DNA of 64,000 nucleotides from Chloroflexota bacterium (lineage in GTDB: Bacteria > Chloroflexota > Anaerolineae > Promineifilales > Promineifilaceae). Both the position numbers and the translations under genes were made by a program. Shown piece by piece: positions 23,635 to 31,866 of the stretch; positions within the stretch are counted from its first letter, which is position 1, and each line of letters starts with the position of its first letter. Location: positions 62,001-126,000 of the forward strand of contig JAKEFB010000120.1 in NCBI GenBank assembly GCA_022616275.1, written 5' to 3'. The notes beneath the pieces are model-generated. The model was not told where the DNA came from. It ran no database searches and was given only the letters and a program-made list of their open reading frames with translations.

Positions 23635-24807
23635 ATGACTTCCCCTGAACCTGCAGCCGCCCACCTCTCGGTTGCTGATTTTTATTCCCTGATCCAACAA
23701 GAGAATAGCCGCGTTCTTTTATTGGACGTCCGTAATGACCAGGAATTTAATGCCTGGCGGATTGAGTCTCGCTTTACGCCGGAAACGCTACATATTCCTT
23801 ACGTGATCTTTGTCGAAGAGGAGGAAGCGGCGCTTGACCAGATACCGGCCGGGCGGGAAATCATTGCTGTCTGTGCCAGGGGGCGGGCAAGCGATTTTGT
23901 GGCCGGCATTTTGCGCCAGAATGGCTTCGCCGCGCTCAATCTGGCCGGAGGAATGGCGGCCTGGGGCAGTTATTACGTCTTCCGGCCGGTCGTGCAAGAG
24001 TCAGAGTACCAGATTTACCAGGTGGACCGCGTGGCCCGCGGTTGCCTGAGCTATGTTCTGATCAGTCAGGGACAGGCGGCCGTCGTGGACCCCCTGCGCC
24101 ACGTGGCCCAGTACACACAATTTCTGGCCGGGCACGGAGCAGCGCTGACTTTGGTTCTGGACAGTCACGCCCACGCCGACCATATCAGCGGCGGCCCGGC
24201 CCTGGCCAGGGCTGGCGGCGCTCCTTATTATCTCCATCCTTATGACGCGATCCATCCCTTTGACTTATTGCCGGCCGCGGTTGAATACCAGCCTTTGCAG
24301 GATGGGCAGCAGTTCACGGTGGGGCATTTGACCATCCACGTTTTGCACCTGCCCGGCCATACCCTGGGTCAGGTCAACTTCCTGGTGACTGAGCCGAGAC
24401 AGCGGTCATACGTTTTCACCGGCGACGCCGTCTTTCTGGAGGGTTTCGGCCGGCCAGATCTGGGCGGCCGGGGCGAAAGCTGGCTGACCCTGGCCTACGA
24501 GAGTATTTTCAACAAGTTTAAGGCGACTGTACCGGCCGACAACTGGATCCTGCCCGGCCATTACGCCAGCTTTGACGAGGCCAGCGATGGGGGTCTTTAT
24601 CTTAAGAAAGCGGCCGAGCTATGGCGCGATAATAGCTGGCTGCAATTTAGCGACCGGGACAGCTTCGTCGAATACACCTTGGCCCACCTGGCCGATATAC
24701 CTCCCCAATGCGTAGAGATCAAACGGGTTAACACGGGCCTGCTGGCAGTGGATGAACACCAGGCCGGCGAGCTGGAGCTGGGCAGAAATCTATGCGCGGT
24801 AAGCTGA
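23635..24807 (+). CDS. Rhodanese-metallo-beta-lactamase fusion (persulfide dioxygenase-like)
   Basis: 390 residues. N-terminal rhodanese domain (about 12-115) with active-site loop 'CARGRAS' (Cys80). C-terminal MBL domain (about 125-350) with 'HAHADH' (His178, His180, Asp182, His183), 'LPGHTLGQ' (His242), 'FTGDAVF' and 'LPGHY'. Bacterial persulfide dioxygenases (ETHE1/Blh type) have the same metal set and may carry rhodaneses, usually at the other end. The enzyme would oxidise glutathione or protein persulfides to sulfite and, via the rhodanese, exchange sulfur with thiosulfate or TusA. Fits the upstream TusA and DsrE2 genes. ATG after GGAGATC. Cytoplasmic. Confidence 0.85.
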   Translation: MTSPEPAAAHLSVADFYSLIQQENSRVLLLDVRNDQEFNAWRIESRFTPETLHIPYVIFVEEEEAALDQIPAGREIIAVCARGRASDFVAGILRQNGFAALNLAGGMAAWGSYYVFRPVVQESEYQIYQVDRVARGCLSYVLISQGQAAVVDPLRHVAQYTQFLAGHGAALTLVLDSHAHADHISGGPALARAGGAPYYLHPYDAIHPFDLLPAAVEYQPLQDGQQFTVGHLTIHVLHLPGHTLGQVNFLVTEPRQRSYVFTGDAVFLEGFGRPDLGGRGESWLTLAYESIFNKFKATVPADNWILPGHYASFDEASDGGLYLKKAAELWRDNSWLQFSDRDSFVEYTLAHLADIPPQCVEIKRVNTGLLAVDEHQAGELELGRNLCAVS

Positions 24808-25068
24808 TATAGGCAGGGGTCCGGCGGTTTACGGAGCCAGCTCCTCAAAGCGCTCATTTTCTGCCCCATCAACTATCTAAAACTCAGTAGCTCTCGAGAA
24901 CCTACGAGGTTTGACGGCGGATTTTGGAGCTGCCAAAACTCCGTACTACCTTCCCCTACTTTCCGTACTTTCCACGATGAACGGCCGCTCCCCTTCTGCT
25001 ACAGTGTTGGCAGGAGTTGAAAAGAAGGGCTTTGCGTAAAACCCCATTTATTTATAAGGAGCGTAACG

Positions 25069-25773
25069 ATGTACCGTTTGATGTATTACCGGCCTGGCCG
25101 GAAAGTGTTGTTGTCCCTTCTCGGGCTGTTTGCCCTGGTGGCGCTGTTGGTAAGCCGGCCGGCCGGCGTGAGCGCCGACCCGCCGGACCACGAGGACGCG
25201 GTCCAGGCGTATAACCGGGACGTATATGTTATTGTCGGTTCCACCCTGCGCAACCCCACGGCCGAGACTTCACCGGAAGCGCCGCTGTTCAATATCGCCG
25301 GTGTGTCGTTGGATCTTACCTGGGGACAGTGGCAGACGGCCTCGGCCGCGGCGACAGCCCATATTATCGGCGGGCCGAATAGCCCACGTACGGACGCGCG
25401 TATTGAGCTGAGCGGGCTGGTTCCCGGTGGCGTCTATTCGATCTTTTACGGCACAATCCAGCCGGACTCGGAGAACCCGCTGTGCCCGGGGGTGGAGCGG
25501 ACGCTGGGCCTGACCGCCTTTCACGCCGACCAGCAATTGCCTGACGCCTCATCCTTTATCGCCGACGCCAATGGGCAGGCCAGCTACCACGGCCGGGTGG
25601 ACGGCAATTTGCTGGACGCCTACCAGAGCTTTTACTTCGTCATCTACCACTTCGACGGCCAGACGTACCATCCCCTGCCCAACCGGGGCGAGTTTCTGAC
25701 CCAGGGTGACAACTGCCGGAGTTCGTTCGGCGAGGATGCCATGCGGCAGTTGGTTATTTTCCAGAAGAGCTAG
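25069..25773 (+). CDS. Secreted protein of unknown function
   Basis: 234 residues. AAGGAG seven bases before the ATG. N-terminal signal peptide ('KVLLSLLGLFALVALLVSRP', probable cleavage after VSA), then a soluble domain with 'FNIAGVSLDLTWGQWQTASA', 'IELSGLVPGGVYSIFYGTIQ' and 'HFDGQTYHPLPNRGEFLTQG'. The 'GLVPGGVYS..YG' pattern and the 'LTWGQW' start resemble small secreted beta-barrel proteins seen in Chloroflexota, but I cannot name the family. One Cys pair (Cys ~143 and ~214) may be disulfide-linked. Followed by a purine-rich hairpin and another secreted-protein gene. Confidence 0.65.
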   Translation: MYRLMYYRPGRKVLLSLLGLFALVALLVSRPAGVSADPPDHEDAVQAYNRDVYVIVGSTLRNPTAETSPEAPLFNIAGVSLDLTWGQWQTASAAATAHIIGGPNSPRTDARIELSGLVPGGVYSIFYGTIQPDSENPLCPGVERTLGLTAFHADQQLPDASSFIADANGQASYHGRVDGNLLDAYQSFYFVIYHFDGQTYHPLPNRGEFLTQGDNCRSSFGEDAMRQLVIFQKS

Positions 25774-25840
25774 AGCGAGAGGAAGAGTTAGAGCGAGAGT
25801 TAGAGTTAGAGTGGTAGTCACTTTAGCTCTAACTCTAAAT
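25768..25840. repeat. TTAGAG/GAGCGA-periodic hairpin
   Basis: Purine hexamers AGAGCT, AGAGCG, AGAGTT, AGAGTT (25768-25812) are followed by a pyrimidine complement (CTCTAACTCTAAAT, about 25827-25840), giving an imperfect hairpin starting at the stop codon of the previous gene. Same type as 4104-4167. Confidence 0.65.
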
Positions 25841-25859
25841 CCCATTAAGGTGAAGAAAG

Positions 25860-27311
25860 ATGAAACGTGTTTTAGCTTCCATTAGCTTTTTGCTTGTCGT
25901 GGTGTTCTTGTTGGCCGGGGAGCGCGCCGCCGGGCAAGAGTTGGCGCCAGGCGCCAACCCCCAGCAGGCGCCGGTTAGTACGGCTTTCACGTACCAGGGC
26001 CAACTGAAGCAGAACGGCAGCCTGGTCAACGGCAACTGCGACCTGCGCTTTAGCCTGTGGGACGACCCCAGCGCCGGCGCCCAAATCGGTAGCATCCAGA
26101 CCGTGGCCAATCAAACTATCAGCGACGGGCTGTTTACGGTCCAGTTGAACGGCAACAACGAGTTTACCAGCGACGCCTTTTCCGGCGAGGCCCGCTGGCT
26201 GAAAATTGAGGTGCGTTGCCCGGCCGGCAGCGGCAGCTACACCCCCCTTAGCCCGCGCCAGCCGGTGACGGCCGTGCCCTACGCGCTTGGCCTGCGATTG
26301 CCCCTCAGCGCCAGCGGTTCTTATGCCGGCGCTGTGCTCTCCATCTTCAATACCACCACCGGCGCCTTCGGCGATGGCCTTTTTGCCCAGACAGAGAGCA
26401 GCAGCGACACCGGTGTAACCGGCTATGCCAGCGCTTCTTCGGGTGCCAACACCGGCGTCAAGGGGCAAAGCAACAGCAACAGTGGCACGGGCGTGTACGG
26501 CGTGACGATTAGCTCGTCAGGAAACACTTATGGCGTTTGGGGCGAATCGCTCAGCAGCAGTGGGACCGGCGTGCGGGCTGGGGCTACGAACGGGGGCGTC
26601 GCCGTATGGGCCTTGTCCAACGGTTCCGGCATCACCCGCCCCACCCTCCACGTCGAAAACACAAACGCCAGCGGCATTTCCATCTTCGCCGAGCAGAACA
26701 GCAACGACGCCGTCCTCGTCGTCACCAACGAGGGCGCCGGCGACCTCATCCGCGCCTTCGGCACGGCCGGCGGCGCCAACCTCCGCTTCCGCGTCACCCA
26801 GAATGGCGACGTTTACGCCGACGAGGGTTTCCACTGCGGCAACGACGTCAACGACGGCAACGGCTCCGGTGACCTGAGCGAAACCGAGATCGATCCCTGC
26901 CTCCAGGACAACGCCCCGGCCGACTTTGCCGAGATGCTGCCGGCCACGGCCGGGCTGGCGCCGGGGGACGTGCTGGTCATCGGACCGGACGGCCGGCTGG
27001 CCCTCAGCAGCGAAGCGTACCAGACCAGCGTCGTCGGGGTCTACTCGACCCGGCCGAGCTACCTGGGCAACAGCCGCTTTGCCGATGAGGACGGCTACGC
27101 GCCCCTGGCCATCGCCGGCGTCGTCCCGGTGAAGGTGAGCGCCGAGAACGGCCCTATCCAACCTGGCGACATGCTGGCCACGGCCGGGACGCCGGGCCAC
27201 GCCATGCGCTGCGAGGGCGTCGAGCTGTGCTTCGGCCGGACGATTGGTAAGGCGCTGGCAGGGTGGGAAGGGGGGACGGGGGTGATTTTGGTCCTGGTTA
27301 TTTTGCAGTAG
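25860..27311 (+). CDS. Secreted fibre-like protein with Ser/Thr/Gly-rich repeats
   Basis: 483 residues. Signal peptide ('FLLVVVFLLAGERAAGQ'). The N-terminal module 'AFTYQGQLKQNGSLVNGNCD', 'LRFSLWDDPSAGAQIG', 'ISDGLFTVQLN' and 'YTPLSPRQPVTAVPYALG' is a well-known start of bacterial surface proteins that resemble phage tail-fibre or collagen-like adhesins. The middle (about 150-300) has short repeats of 'TGV.G.S' and 'SGTGV.G', likely a beta-helical shaft. The C-terminal part ('ADFAEMLPATAGLAPGDVLV', 'AGVVPVKVSAENGPIQPGDM', 'IGKALAGWEGGTGVILVLV') resembles the self-processing or chaperone-like caps of such fibres. Probably exported and structural. The stop codon is supplied by a palindromic repeat. 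Confidence 0.7.
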   Translation: MKRVLASISFLLVVVFLLAGERAAGQELAPGANPQQAPVSTAFTYQGQLKQNGSLVNGNCDLRFSLWDDPSAGAQIGSIQTVANQTISDGLFTVQLNGNNEFTSDAFSGEARWLKIEVRCPAGSGSYTPLSPRQPVTAVPYALGLRLPLSASGSYAGAVLSIFNTTTGAFGDGLFAQTESSSDTGVTGYASASSGANTGVKGQSNSNSGTGVYGVTISSSGNTYGVWGESLSSSGTGVRAGATNGGVAVWALSNGSGITRPTLHVENTNASGISIFAEQNSNDAVLVVTNEGAGDLIRAFGTAGGANLRFRVTQNGDVYADEGFHCGNDVNDGNGSGDLSETEIDPCLQDNAPADFAEMLPATAGLAPGDVLVIGPDGRLALSSEAYQTSVVGVYSTRPSYLGNSRFADEDGYAPLAIAGVVPVKVSAENGPIQPGDMLATAGTPGHAMRCEGVELCFGRTIGKALAGWEGGTGVILVLVILQ

Positions 27312-27353
27312 GGGCACGATGCATCGTAGGGGCACGATGCATCGTGCCCCTAC
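27308..27353. repeat. GTAGGGGCACGATG palindrome supplying two stop codons
   Basis: A perfect 28-bp palindrome, half-site GTAGGGGCACGATG, at 27326-27353, with a further half copy at 27308-27325. The TAG in the leading GTAG forms the stop of the plus-strand gene (27309-27311) and, at the other end on minus, of the histidine kinase (27352-27350). An identical palindrome lies at 39743-39770. It sits between convergent genes and may terminate both. Confidence 0.8.
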
Positions 27354-28504
27354 AACCCCGGCAGTTCGATGGTGAAGGTTGTGCCTTGTCCAGGCTCACT
27401 GGCGGCGGCGATGCGGCCGCCGTGGGCCTGGACTAATTGTTGGGCAATGGCCAGGCCCAGCCCGGCCCCGGCGTTGCCGGCGTGGGAGCGGGAACGGTCA
27501 CCGCGCCAGAAGCGGTCAAAAATGTAGGGCAGGTCTTCGGGGGGAATCCCTTCGCCGGTGTCCCGAACAGTGATGCGTACGCCGTCGTGGGCCGGTTCGG
27601 CGCTGAGGGCGATGCGGCCGCCCGGCGGGGTGTGGCGGAGGGCGTTGGCCATGAGGTTGCCCAATACCTGGTCCAGCCGGCCGGCGTCGGCCGTGACGGT
27701 CAGGGCCGGGGAATCGCCATTCGTCTCGATCCGCAATTCAATGCCGGCTTGCTCGGCCTGGCCGCTAAAGCTGACGCCGACGTCGGCCAGCAATTCGCCC
27801 ACGTCTACCGGTTCGCGGCGCAGCGGCAACTGGCCGGCCTCGGCCAGCGACAGGGTCCGCAAGTCCTCGACCAGCCGGGCCAGCAGGCGGGTCTCGTCCA
27901 GGGTGGCGTTGAGGTGTTCGGCCGTCGGCTCGTAGACGCCGTCGAGAATCCCTTCCAGGTTGCCCTGGATGATGTGCAACGGCGTGCGCAGCTCGTGGGC
28001 CACGTCGGCGGTCAGGTTGCGCCGCTGTTGCTCGGCCCGCTCCAGCTCTTTGACCATGTGGTTGAAGGAGTGGGCCAGGCGGCCAAACTCGCCCCGGCCG
28101 TCTTCTTGTACGCGGACGCTCAAATCTCCCCCGGCGACGGCGTCGGCGGCAGCCATGACGTCGGCCAGGGGAACGGCAATGCCACGAAAGGCGCGGACCG
28201 CCAGGCCCACGGCCAGCAGGGGCAGGGCCAGGGCCAGGCTGCAGCCGCCCAGCCAGACGAGCACGGCCGTCGGCCCGTCGCCACCAAACAGGCGGGTGAG
28301 CAACAGGGCGAGAACGGCCATCCCGCCGGCGACCAGTAGGGCCATGACGCCAAAGAGGCCAGCAAAGCGGACAAAGAGGAAGCCCCGCCGGCGCTGCCAC
28401 CCCCGCCGCCAGCGATGGTCATGATCGTCATTGCCCCACGGCCGGTGCGCCCCGGGTAGTGGGCCTCCCCAACGCTTGCGAAACTCCTTATTCCCCAAGT
28501 TCAT
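27350..28504 (-). CDS. HAMP-domain sensor histidine kinase
   Basis: 384 residues from the ATG at 28504; an upstream GTG lies inside a dispersed repeat and is not used. Two membrane spans (about 42-70 and 78-105) with only a very short loop between them, then HAMP (about 110-165), HisKA with 'DVAHELRTPLHIIQGNLE' (phospho-His), and HATPase with 'NLMANALRHTPPGG' (N box), 'DTGEGIPPEDLPYIFDRFWR' (G1/F) and 'GAGLGLAIAQQLVQAHGG' (G2). The near absence of an outside domain suggests sensing within or near the membrane. The response regulator gene lies 107 bp upstream in the same direction, so they form a two-component pair. The stop codon comes from a palindromic repeat. Confidence 0.9.
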   Translation of the reverse strand: MNLGNKEFRKRWGGPLPGAHRPWGNDDHDHRWRRGWQRRRGFLFVRFAGLFGVMALLVAGGMAVLALLLTRLFGGDGPTAVLVWLGGCSLALALPLLAVGLAVRAFRGIAVPLADVMAAADAVAGGDLSVRVQEDGRGEFGRLAHSFNHMVKELERAEQQRRNLTADVAHELRTPLHIIQGNLEGILDGVYEPTAEHLNATLDETRLLARLVEDLRTLSLAEAGQLPLRREPVDVGELLADVGVSFSGQAEQAGIELRIETNGDSPALTVTADAGRLDQVLGNLMANALRHTPPGGRIALSAEPAHDGVRITVRDTGEGIPPEDLPYIFDRFWRGDRSRSHAGNAGAGLGLAIAQQLVQAHGGRIAAASEPGQGTTFTIELPGL

Positions 28505-28521
28505 ACCTCGTCGTAATGATT

Positions 28522-28590
28522 CACCGCAGAGACGCCGAAAACGCGGAGAAAAACAGTTGGACACTCTGCGGGCTCAGCGTCTCGGCGGTT
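28522..28590. repeat. ACCGCAGAGACGC inverted repeat
   Basis: TCACCGCAGAGACGCCGA (28521-28538) pairs imperfectly with CTCAGCGTCTCGGCGGTT (28573-28590). It lies between the response regulator and kinase genes and would be translated if the kinase started at the upstream GTG. Related 'gacgcaaagacgcag' sequence occurs at 482. Confidence 0.55.
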
Positions 28591-28611
28591 AATTCCATAA
28601 GCGATGGGCGG

Positions 28612-29298
28612 TCATATTTCGTCGTTGAATTTGTAGCCAATGCCGTAAACCGTCAGGACGTAGCGCGGCTCGGCCGGGTCCGGTTCCAACTTGCGGCGCA
28701 GGTTCTTGATGTGGGCGTCTATGCTGCGGTCGAAGCCGTCGTAGGCGACGCCGTGAATACGGCTCAACAACTGGGCACGGGTGAAGGTCTGGCCCGGTTC
28801 TCTGGCCAGCGTGGCCAGCAGGTTAAACTCGGTGCGAGATAGCTCGACGGGCCGGCCGGCGCGGCTGACGCGGTAGCCGTTGAGGTCAATTTCCAGGTCG
28901 CCGGCGCGGAGGAGGCCGGGCTGGCGGACGCCGCCCTGGACCCGGCGCAGCACGGCCCGGGTCCGGGCCACCAGCTCGCGGGGCGAGAACGGCTTGGTGA
29001 TGTAGTCGTCGGCGCCCAGCTCCAGGCCGACAAGCCGGTCGGTTTCCTCGGCGCGGGCAGTCAGCATGATGATGGGCACGTCTGACTCGCGCCGCAGCGC
29101 CCGGCAGACGTCCAGGCCGCCCAGGCCGGGCAGGTTGAGGTCAAGGACGACCAGGTCCGGCCGTTCGTGGCGGGCGGCGGCCAGGGCGGTGGTCCCGTCG
29201 GCGGCGGTGGCGACGCGGAAGCCGCTCTGCTCCAGATAGTCCCGGGCCAGCTTGACGATTTTCGGTTCGTCGTCTACGACCAGGATGAGTTCATGCAT
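28612..29298 (-). CDS. OmpR/PhoB-family response regulator
   Basis: 228 residues. Receiver domain: acidic pair in 'VVDDEPKIVKLARDYLE', phospho-acceptor Asp in 'DLVVLDLNLPGLGG' (about residue 51), Thr in 'IIMLTAR', Lys in 'DYITKPFSPRELVAR'. C-terminal winged helix: 'ELSRTEFNLLATLAREPGQT', 'FTRAQLLSRIHGVAYDGFDR' and 'IDAHIKNLRRKLEPDPAEPR' then 'YVLTVYGIGYKFN'. All catalytic residues are present. It is upstream of the histidine kinase gene, and the small membrane-protein gene at 29502 lies just upstream on the same strand, making it a candidate target or sensor partner. Confidence 0.95.
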   Translation of the reverse strand: MHELILVVDDEPKIVKLARDYLEQSGFRVATAADGTTALAAARHERPDLVVLDLNLPGLGGLDVCRALRRESDVPIIMLTARAEETDRLVGLELGADDYITKPFSPRELVARTRAVLRRVQGGVRQPGLLRAGDLEIDLNGYRVSRAGRPVELSRTEFNLLATLAREPGQTFTRAQLLSRIHGVAYDGFDRSIDAHIKNLRRKLEPDPAEPRYVLTVYGIGYKFNDEI

Positions 29299-29311
29299 TG
29301 GGTTCTTTTGG

Positions 29312-29410
29312 GGAACACAGAGATCACGGAGGAGGCACAGAGATCACAGAGAGGACACAAAGGTTTTTTTCTTTATGTGTTTTGTGTTTCCTCGCATAAT
29401 TCTGTGTTCC
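29312..29410. repeat. GGAACACAGA inverted repeat with CACAGAGATCA units
   Basis: GGAACACAGA (29312-29321) and TCTGTGTTCC (29401-29410) bound a region with further CACAGAGATCAC units (29316-29354) and a T-rich centre. It lies upstream of the response regulator gene. It resembles the other dispersed short-unit repeats of the window; a regulatory role is unproven. Confidence 0.55.
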
Positions 29411-29459
29411 GAACTGTTATCCTATTATCTACTACTACCGATGGGCCGCAACTGAATAG

Positions 29460-29492
29460 AGGTGACTGGCACTTGGGAAGTGCCAGTCACCT
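29460..29492. terminator. AGGTGACTGGCACTT hairpin
   Basis: A perfect 15-bp inverted repeat (29460-29474 and 29478-29492, loop GGG) just after the stop of the minus-strand gene at 29502, so it can terminate that gene before the response regulator. There is no clear U-run. The sequence recalls the GAAGTGACCGGCG hairpin at 33800 and the short AGGTGACTGTCACCT palindrome at 30073. Confidence 0.65.
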
Positions 29493-29501
29493 GGGGAACT
29501 A

Positions 29502-29912
29502 TCAGGCTTTCATGATGGGTTCGTCGGCGGGTTCATCGCCGGACCAGGGGCCTTTAGGACCGTGCCAGTGCGGGTGGCCGTGTCCTCGACCCCAGCCCCA
29601 GCGACCCCAGAAGAAGAGGCGGCCGAGCAGGCCCAGGAAGAGCAGGAAGAGCAGGCACTTGAAAAAGCCGCCAACCAGCCAGAAGGGCGCGAAGCCCCAG
29701 TCTGGACCCCAGCCGTGGCCCCACGGCCGGCCATACTCATAGGGTTGGGAAGGTACGGCCGGGGCGGCCTGTTCTTCGCGGCCGGCGCTCTGCTGGCCGG
29801 CAAAGTAGCCCTGCGACCACCCGGTCCGGTAGGACGACGCCCCGGCCGCGCTCAACAAAGCGACGACGAGGAAGGCCAGAAGGGCGACACCTAAAATGCG
29901 TTTGCCAAACAT
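29502..29912 (-). CDS. Small membrane protein with Gly/Trp/His-rich tail
   Basis: 136 residues from the ATG at 29912, which has AAGGAG six to seven bases upstream; the longer ORF start lacks one. One N-terminal span ('LGVALLAFLVVALLSAAGAS'), a short polar loop with a Pro/Tyr-rich stretch, a second span ('FFKCLLFLLFLGLLGRLFFW') and a tail 'GRWGWGRGHGHPHWHGPKGP'. The His/Trp-rich tail could bind metal. Proteins of this type are frequently encoded next to two-component systems in Chloroflexota and Actinobacteria. Located directly upstream of the OmpR-type regulator gene on the same strand. Function unknown. Confidence 0.7.
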   Translation of the reverse strand: MFGKRILGVALLAFLVVALLSAAGASSYRTGWSQGYFAGQQSAGREEQAAPAVPSQPYEYGRPWGHGWGPDWGFAPFWLVGGFFKCLLFLLFLGLLGRLFFWGRWGWGRGHGHPHWHGPKGPWSGDEPADEPIMKA

Positions 29913-30110
29913 GTCTATCTCCTTTGACTTGAATTGTGGGCCTGGACACCGTTGCCAGGCGACTGCCTTCTTCATAGAAGGGCAACCACTCACAGATGCC
30001 CATAGTGTGGGGTTCAGTTGTGAAGAAGTTATGAAAAAGAGGGGGAAATGTGGTGAAAAGGTGTGCTAAAAGAGGTGACTGTCACCTGAGGCACTCATTA
30101 GCCATAAAAG

Positions 30111-30164
30111 CAAACCTCCTGGGTTGCCTGGGAATGATATGCCAGACAAACACCAGGAGGTTTG
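30111..30164 (-). terminator. Terminator of the FAS1 gene
   Basis: CAAACCTCCTGG (30111-30122) and CCAGGAGGTTTG (30153-30164) form a 12-bp stem. Read on minus, the stem is followed by CTTTTAT, and it lies about 40 bp after the FAS1 stop codon. A separate short palindrome AGGTGACTGTCACCT is at 30073-30087. Confidence 0.75.
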
Positions 30165-30204
30165 TTGGCTGCCTTCATTGAGGCAGCATTAAACCAATCT
30201 CTCC

Positions 30205-31152
30205 CTAAGGCGTCAGCACGCCATCCACGACGTGAATGACGCCATTGCCGGCCCGGATATTGAACGTTTTAACAGGCTGTCCATTGATGTAAACCTGGAA
30301 GTCTTCGCCGGTCGTCACGACGAGCGGACGTCCCTCCAGCGTGGGCAGGAAATCGTCGTTGGCAATCTGGTTGATACTGAGCCGATCAGTAACGATGTGG
30401 TAGGAGAGGATCGTGTTCAGTTCACCCTCGGGATCAGCCATCCACTGCTCCAGCAGGTCCTGATTGAAGTCGGCAAACGCTTCGTCTGTCGGCACAAACA
30501 GGGTGTATTTCCCATCCATATCTTCAAGCAGTTCCATTAAGCCGGCCTGTTCAGCCAGCGACAAGAATGTATGGAATTGACCTTCCTGCTCCAGCACCTG
30601 AGCAAAGCTCTGGTCGGTCGAGCCCAACGGAGACGAGAACAGCGAATTGGCCTCAGGAGCCAGCACTGTGTCAATGACATAGACGACGCCGTTAGAAGCT
30701 TCAAGTGCCGTTCCCGTAACGCGGGCAGATTCATTCAACAGGATGGTCGCGCCCTGGGTCTCAAACGAGATCGGAGCGCCATGCAAGGTTGGCAGCGACC
30801 GGCGATTAGCCAATACCTCCGGCGAATATCTACCATTGACAATGTGGTAGAGCAAGAGGTCAGTCATCGAGATATCTGTCTCCGTGTTCTTGGCCTCGAA
30901 GGCGGCCCAGGCCTGATCCGTTGGAGCAAAGACCGTAAAAGGACCATCCTGATCCAGGTTGTCGGCCAGGGCGGCCGCTTCGACCAGGCTCTCAAAGGTG
31001 TCCAGGCGGGCCTCAGACTCAATCACCGCAAACACGCTTTCTACTGCCAATTCTTGCGTGTCAGACTCCTGGGCATAAGCGGCCGGTCCAGCACTGACTG
31101 CCAGGCCCAGCACGAACAAAGCGATTAACAAGAGGGGGGTTTTTCTTTTCAT
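30205..31152 (-). CDS. Secreted protein with two fasciclin (FAS1) domains
   Basis: 315 residues. Signal peptide ('LLLIALFVLGLAVSAGPAAY', cleavage near AYA-QE). FAS1 domain 1 at about 38-170: 'DGPFTVFAPTDQAWAAF' (H1 motif), 'LLLYHIVNGRYS' and 'ASNGVVYVIDTVLAP' (H2 motif). Domain 2 at about 180-314: 'DGKYTLFVPTDEAFADF', 'ILSYHIVTDRLS', 'AGNGVIHVVDGVLTP'. The FAS1 fold mediates cell adhesion and matrix attachment. AAAGGAG eight bases before the ATG and a hairpin terminator behind it make this a single-gene transcript. Extracellular or cell-surface. Confidence 0.95.
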   Translation of the reverse strand: MKRKTPLLLIALFVLGLAVSAGPAAYAQESDTQELAVESVFAVIESEARLDTFESLVEAAALADNLDQDGPFTVFAPTDQAWAAFEAKNTETDISMTDLLLYHIVNGRYSPEVLANRRSLPTLHGAPISFETQGATILLNESARVTGTALEASNGVVYVIDTVLAPEANSLFSSPLGSTDQSFAQVLEQEGQFHTFLSLAEQAGLMELLEDMDGKYTLFVPTDEAFADFNQDLLEQWMADPEGELNTILSYHIVTDRLSINQIANDDFLPTLEGRPLVVTTGEDFQVYINGQPVKTFNIRAGNGVIHVVDGVLTP

Positions 31153-31309
31153 GGTGCATACTCCTTTCGTGGGAATGGCTGCAAAATAATCTGAACAACT
31201 GGTCTGAATACCGTGGTATGCAGCCGCCCCTTAAAGATTTTGCCAGGAAACAAGCATAACCGGGAATGGCCATTGGTGGCTATATCGAAGCTATAGATTG
31301 GGGATATAA

Positions 31310-31801
31310 ATAAGATACAGATGTAGGGCCCAGGGGCTGTTCATGTGCCTGGGCGACTTCTACTTGCTGGAGGGACAGCTCTCGACGCTCGCCTACGTCA
31401 ACTCGAATAGCCAGGAGGTCGTGGTGCTCAACGGTCAGGGGGAGACAATCAACACGATTCCCGTGGCTACGGAGTACGTTGGCTACCCCACCATCGGGCC
31501 GACAGCCGAATTGTTCTTCTACAGCGCCGATTTGTCTGACACAAACCTGACGCCGGATCAGGCGGCGCTGCACCGGGTGGCGCCGCCGACCACCCCGGCC
31601 GAAGTGGTGGCCAGCGACCCCCGGCTGCTCCTGCCGCACCGTTTCCTGGACGACACTCGCCTTATCGCCAGCTACCTCGTGACCGACAGCGCCTGGGGGT
31701 TGGCAGTGGTGGACATTATGACCGGCGCTATCCAGCCAGTTACCCAGTGGCCGAACGCGGTATTTGTCGGTGTGCTGCCGGCCGAAAGCTCGACGCCATA
31801 A
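31310..31801 (+). pseudogene. 5'-truncated beta-propeller protein fragment
   Basis: The frame opens after a stop at 31307 with no start codon in good context (an ATG at 31343 has no Shine-Dalgarno) and immediately reads as the middle of a propeller protein: 'LAYVNSNSQEVVVLNGQGET', 'ATEYVGYPTIGPTAELFFYS', 'LIASYLVTDSAWGLAVVDIM' and 'TGAIQPVTQWP'. Signal peptide and upstream blades are missing, unlike the full-length propeller proteins at 59016 and 60113. Most likely the 3' end of a deleted gene. It ends just before a strong terminator, which supports a once-real gene end. Confidence 0.6.
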
Positions 31802-31814
31802 GGACCTACACGCA

Positions 31815-31845
31815 AAAAAGCCCGCTGTGGCACAACGGGCTTTTT
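31815..31845. terminator. Bidirectional intrinsic terminator
   Basis: AAAAAGCCCG (31815-31824), 11-nt loop, CGGGCTTTTT (31836-31845). A GC stem flanked by A and T runs gives U-tracts on both strands; it serves the plus-strand fragment ending at 31801 and the minus-strand remnant ending at 31867. Confidence 0.9.
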
Positions 31846-31866
31846 CGTAATGGCGCAAGTTTCTTT

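Noticed and set aside
27437-28339. A 300-codon plus-strand ORF across the histidine kinase gene
   Set aside because: Antisense shadow of a kinase with intact H, N and G boxes; the translation has no domain.
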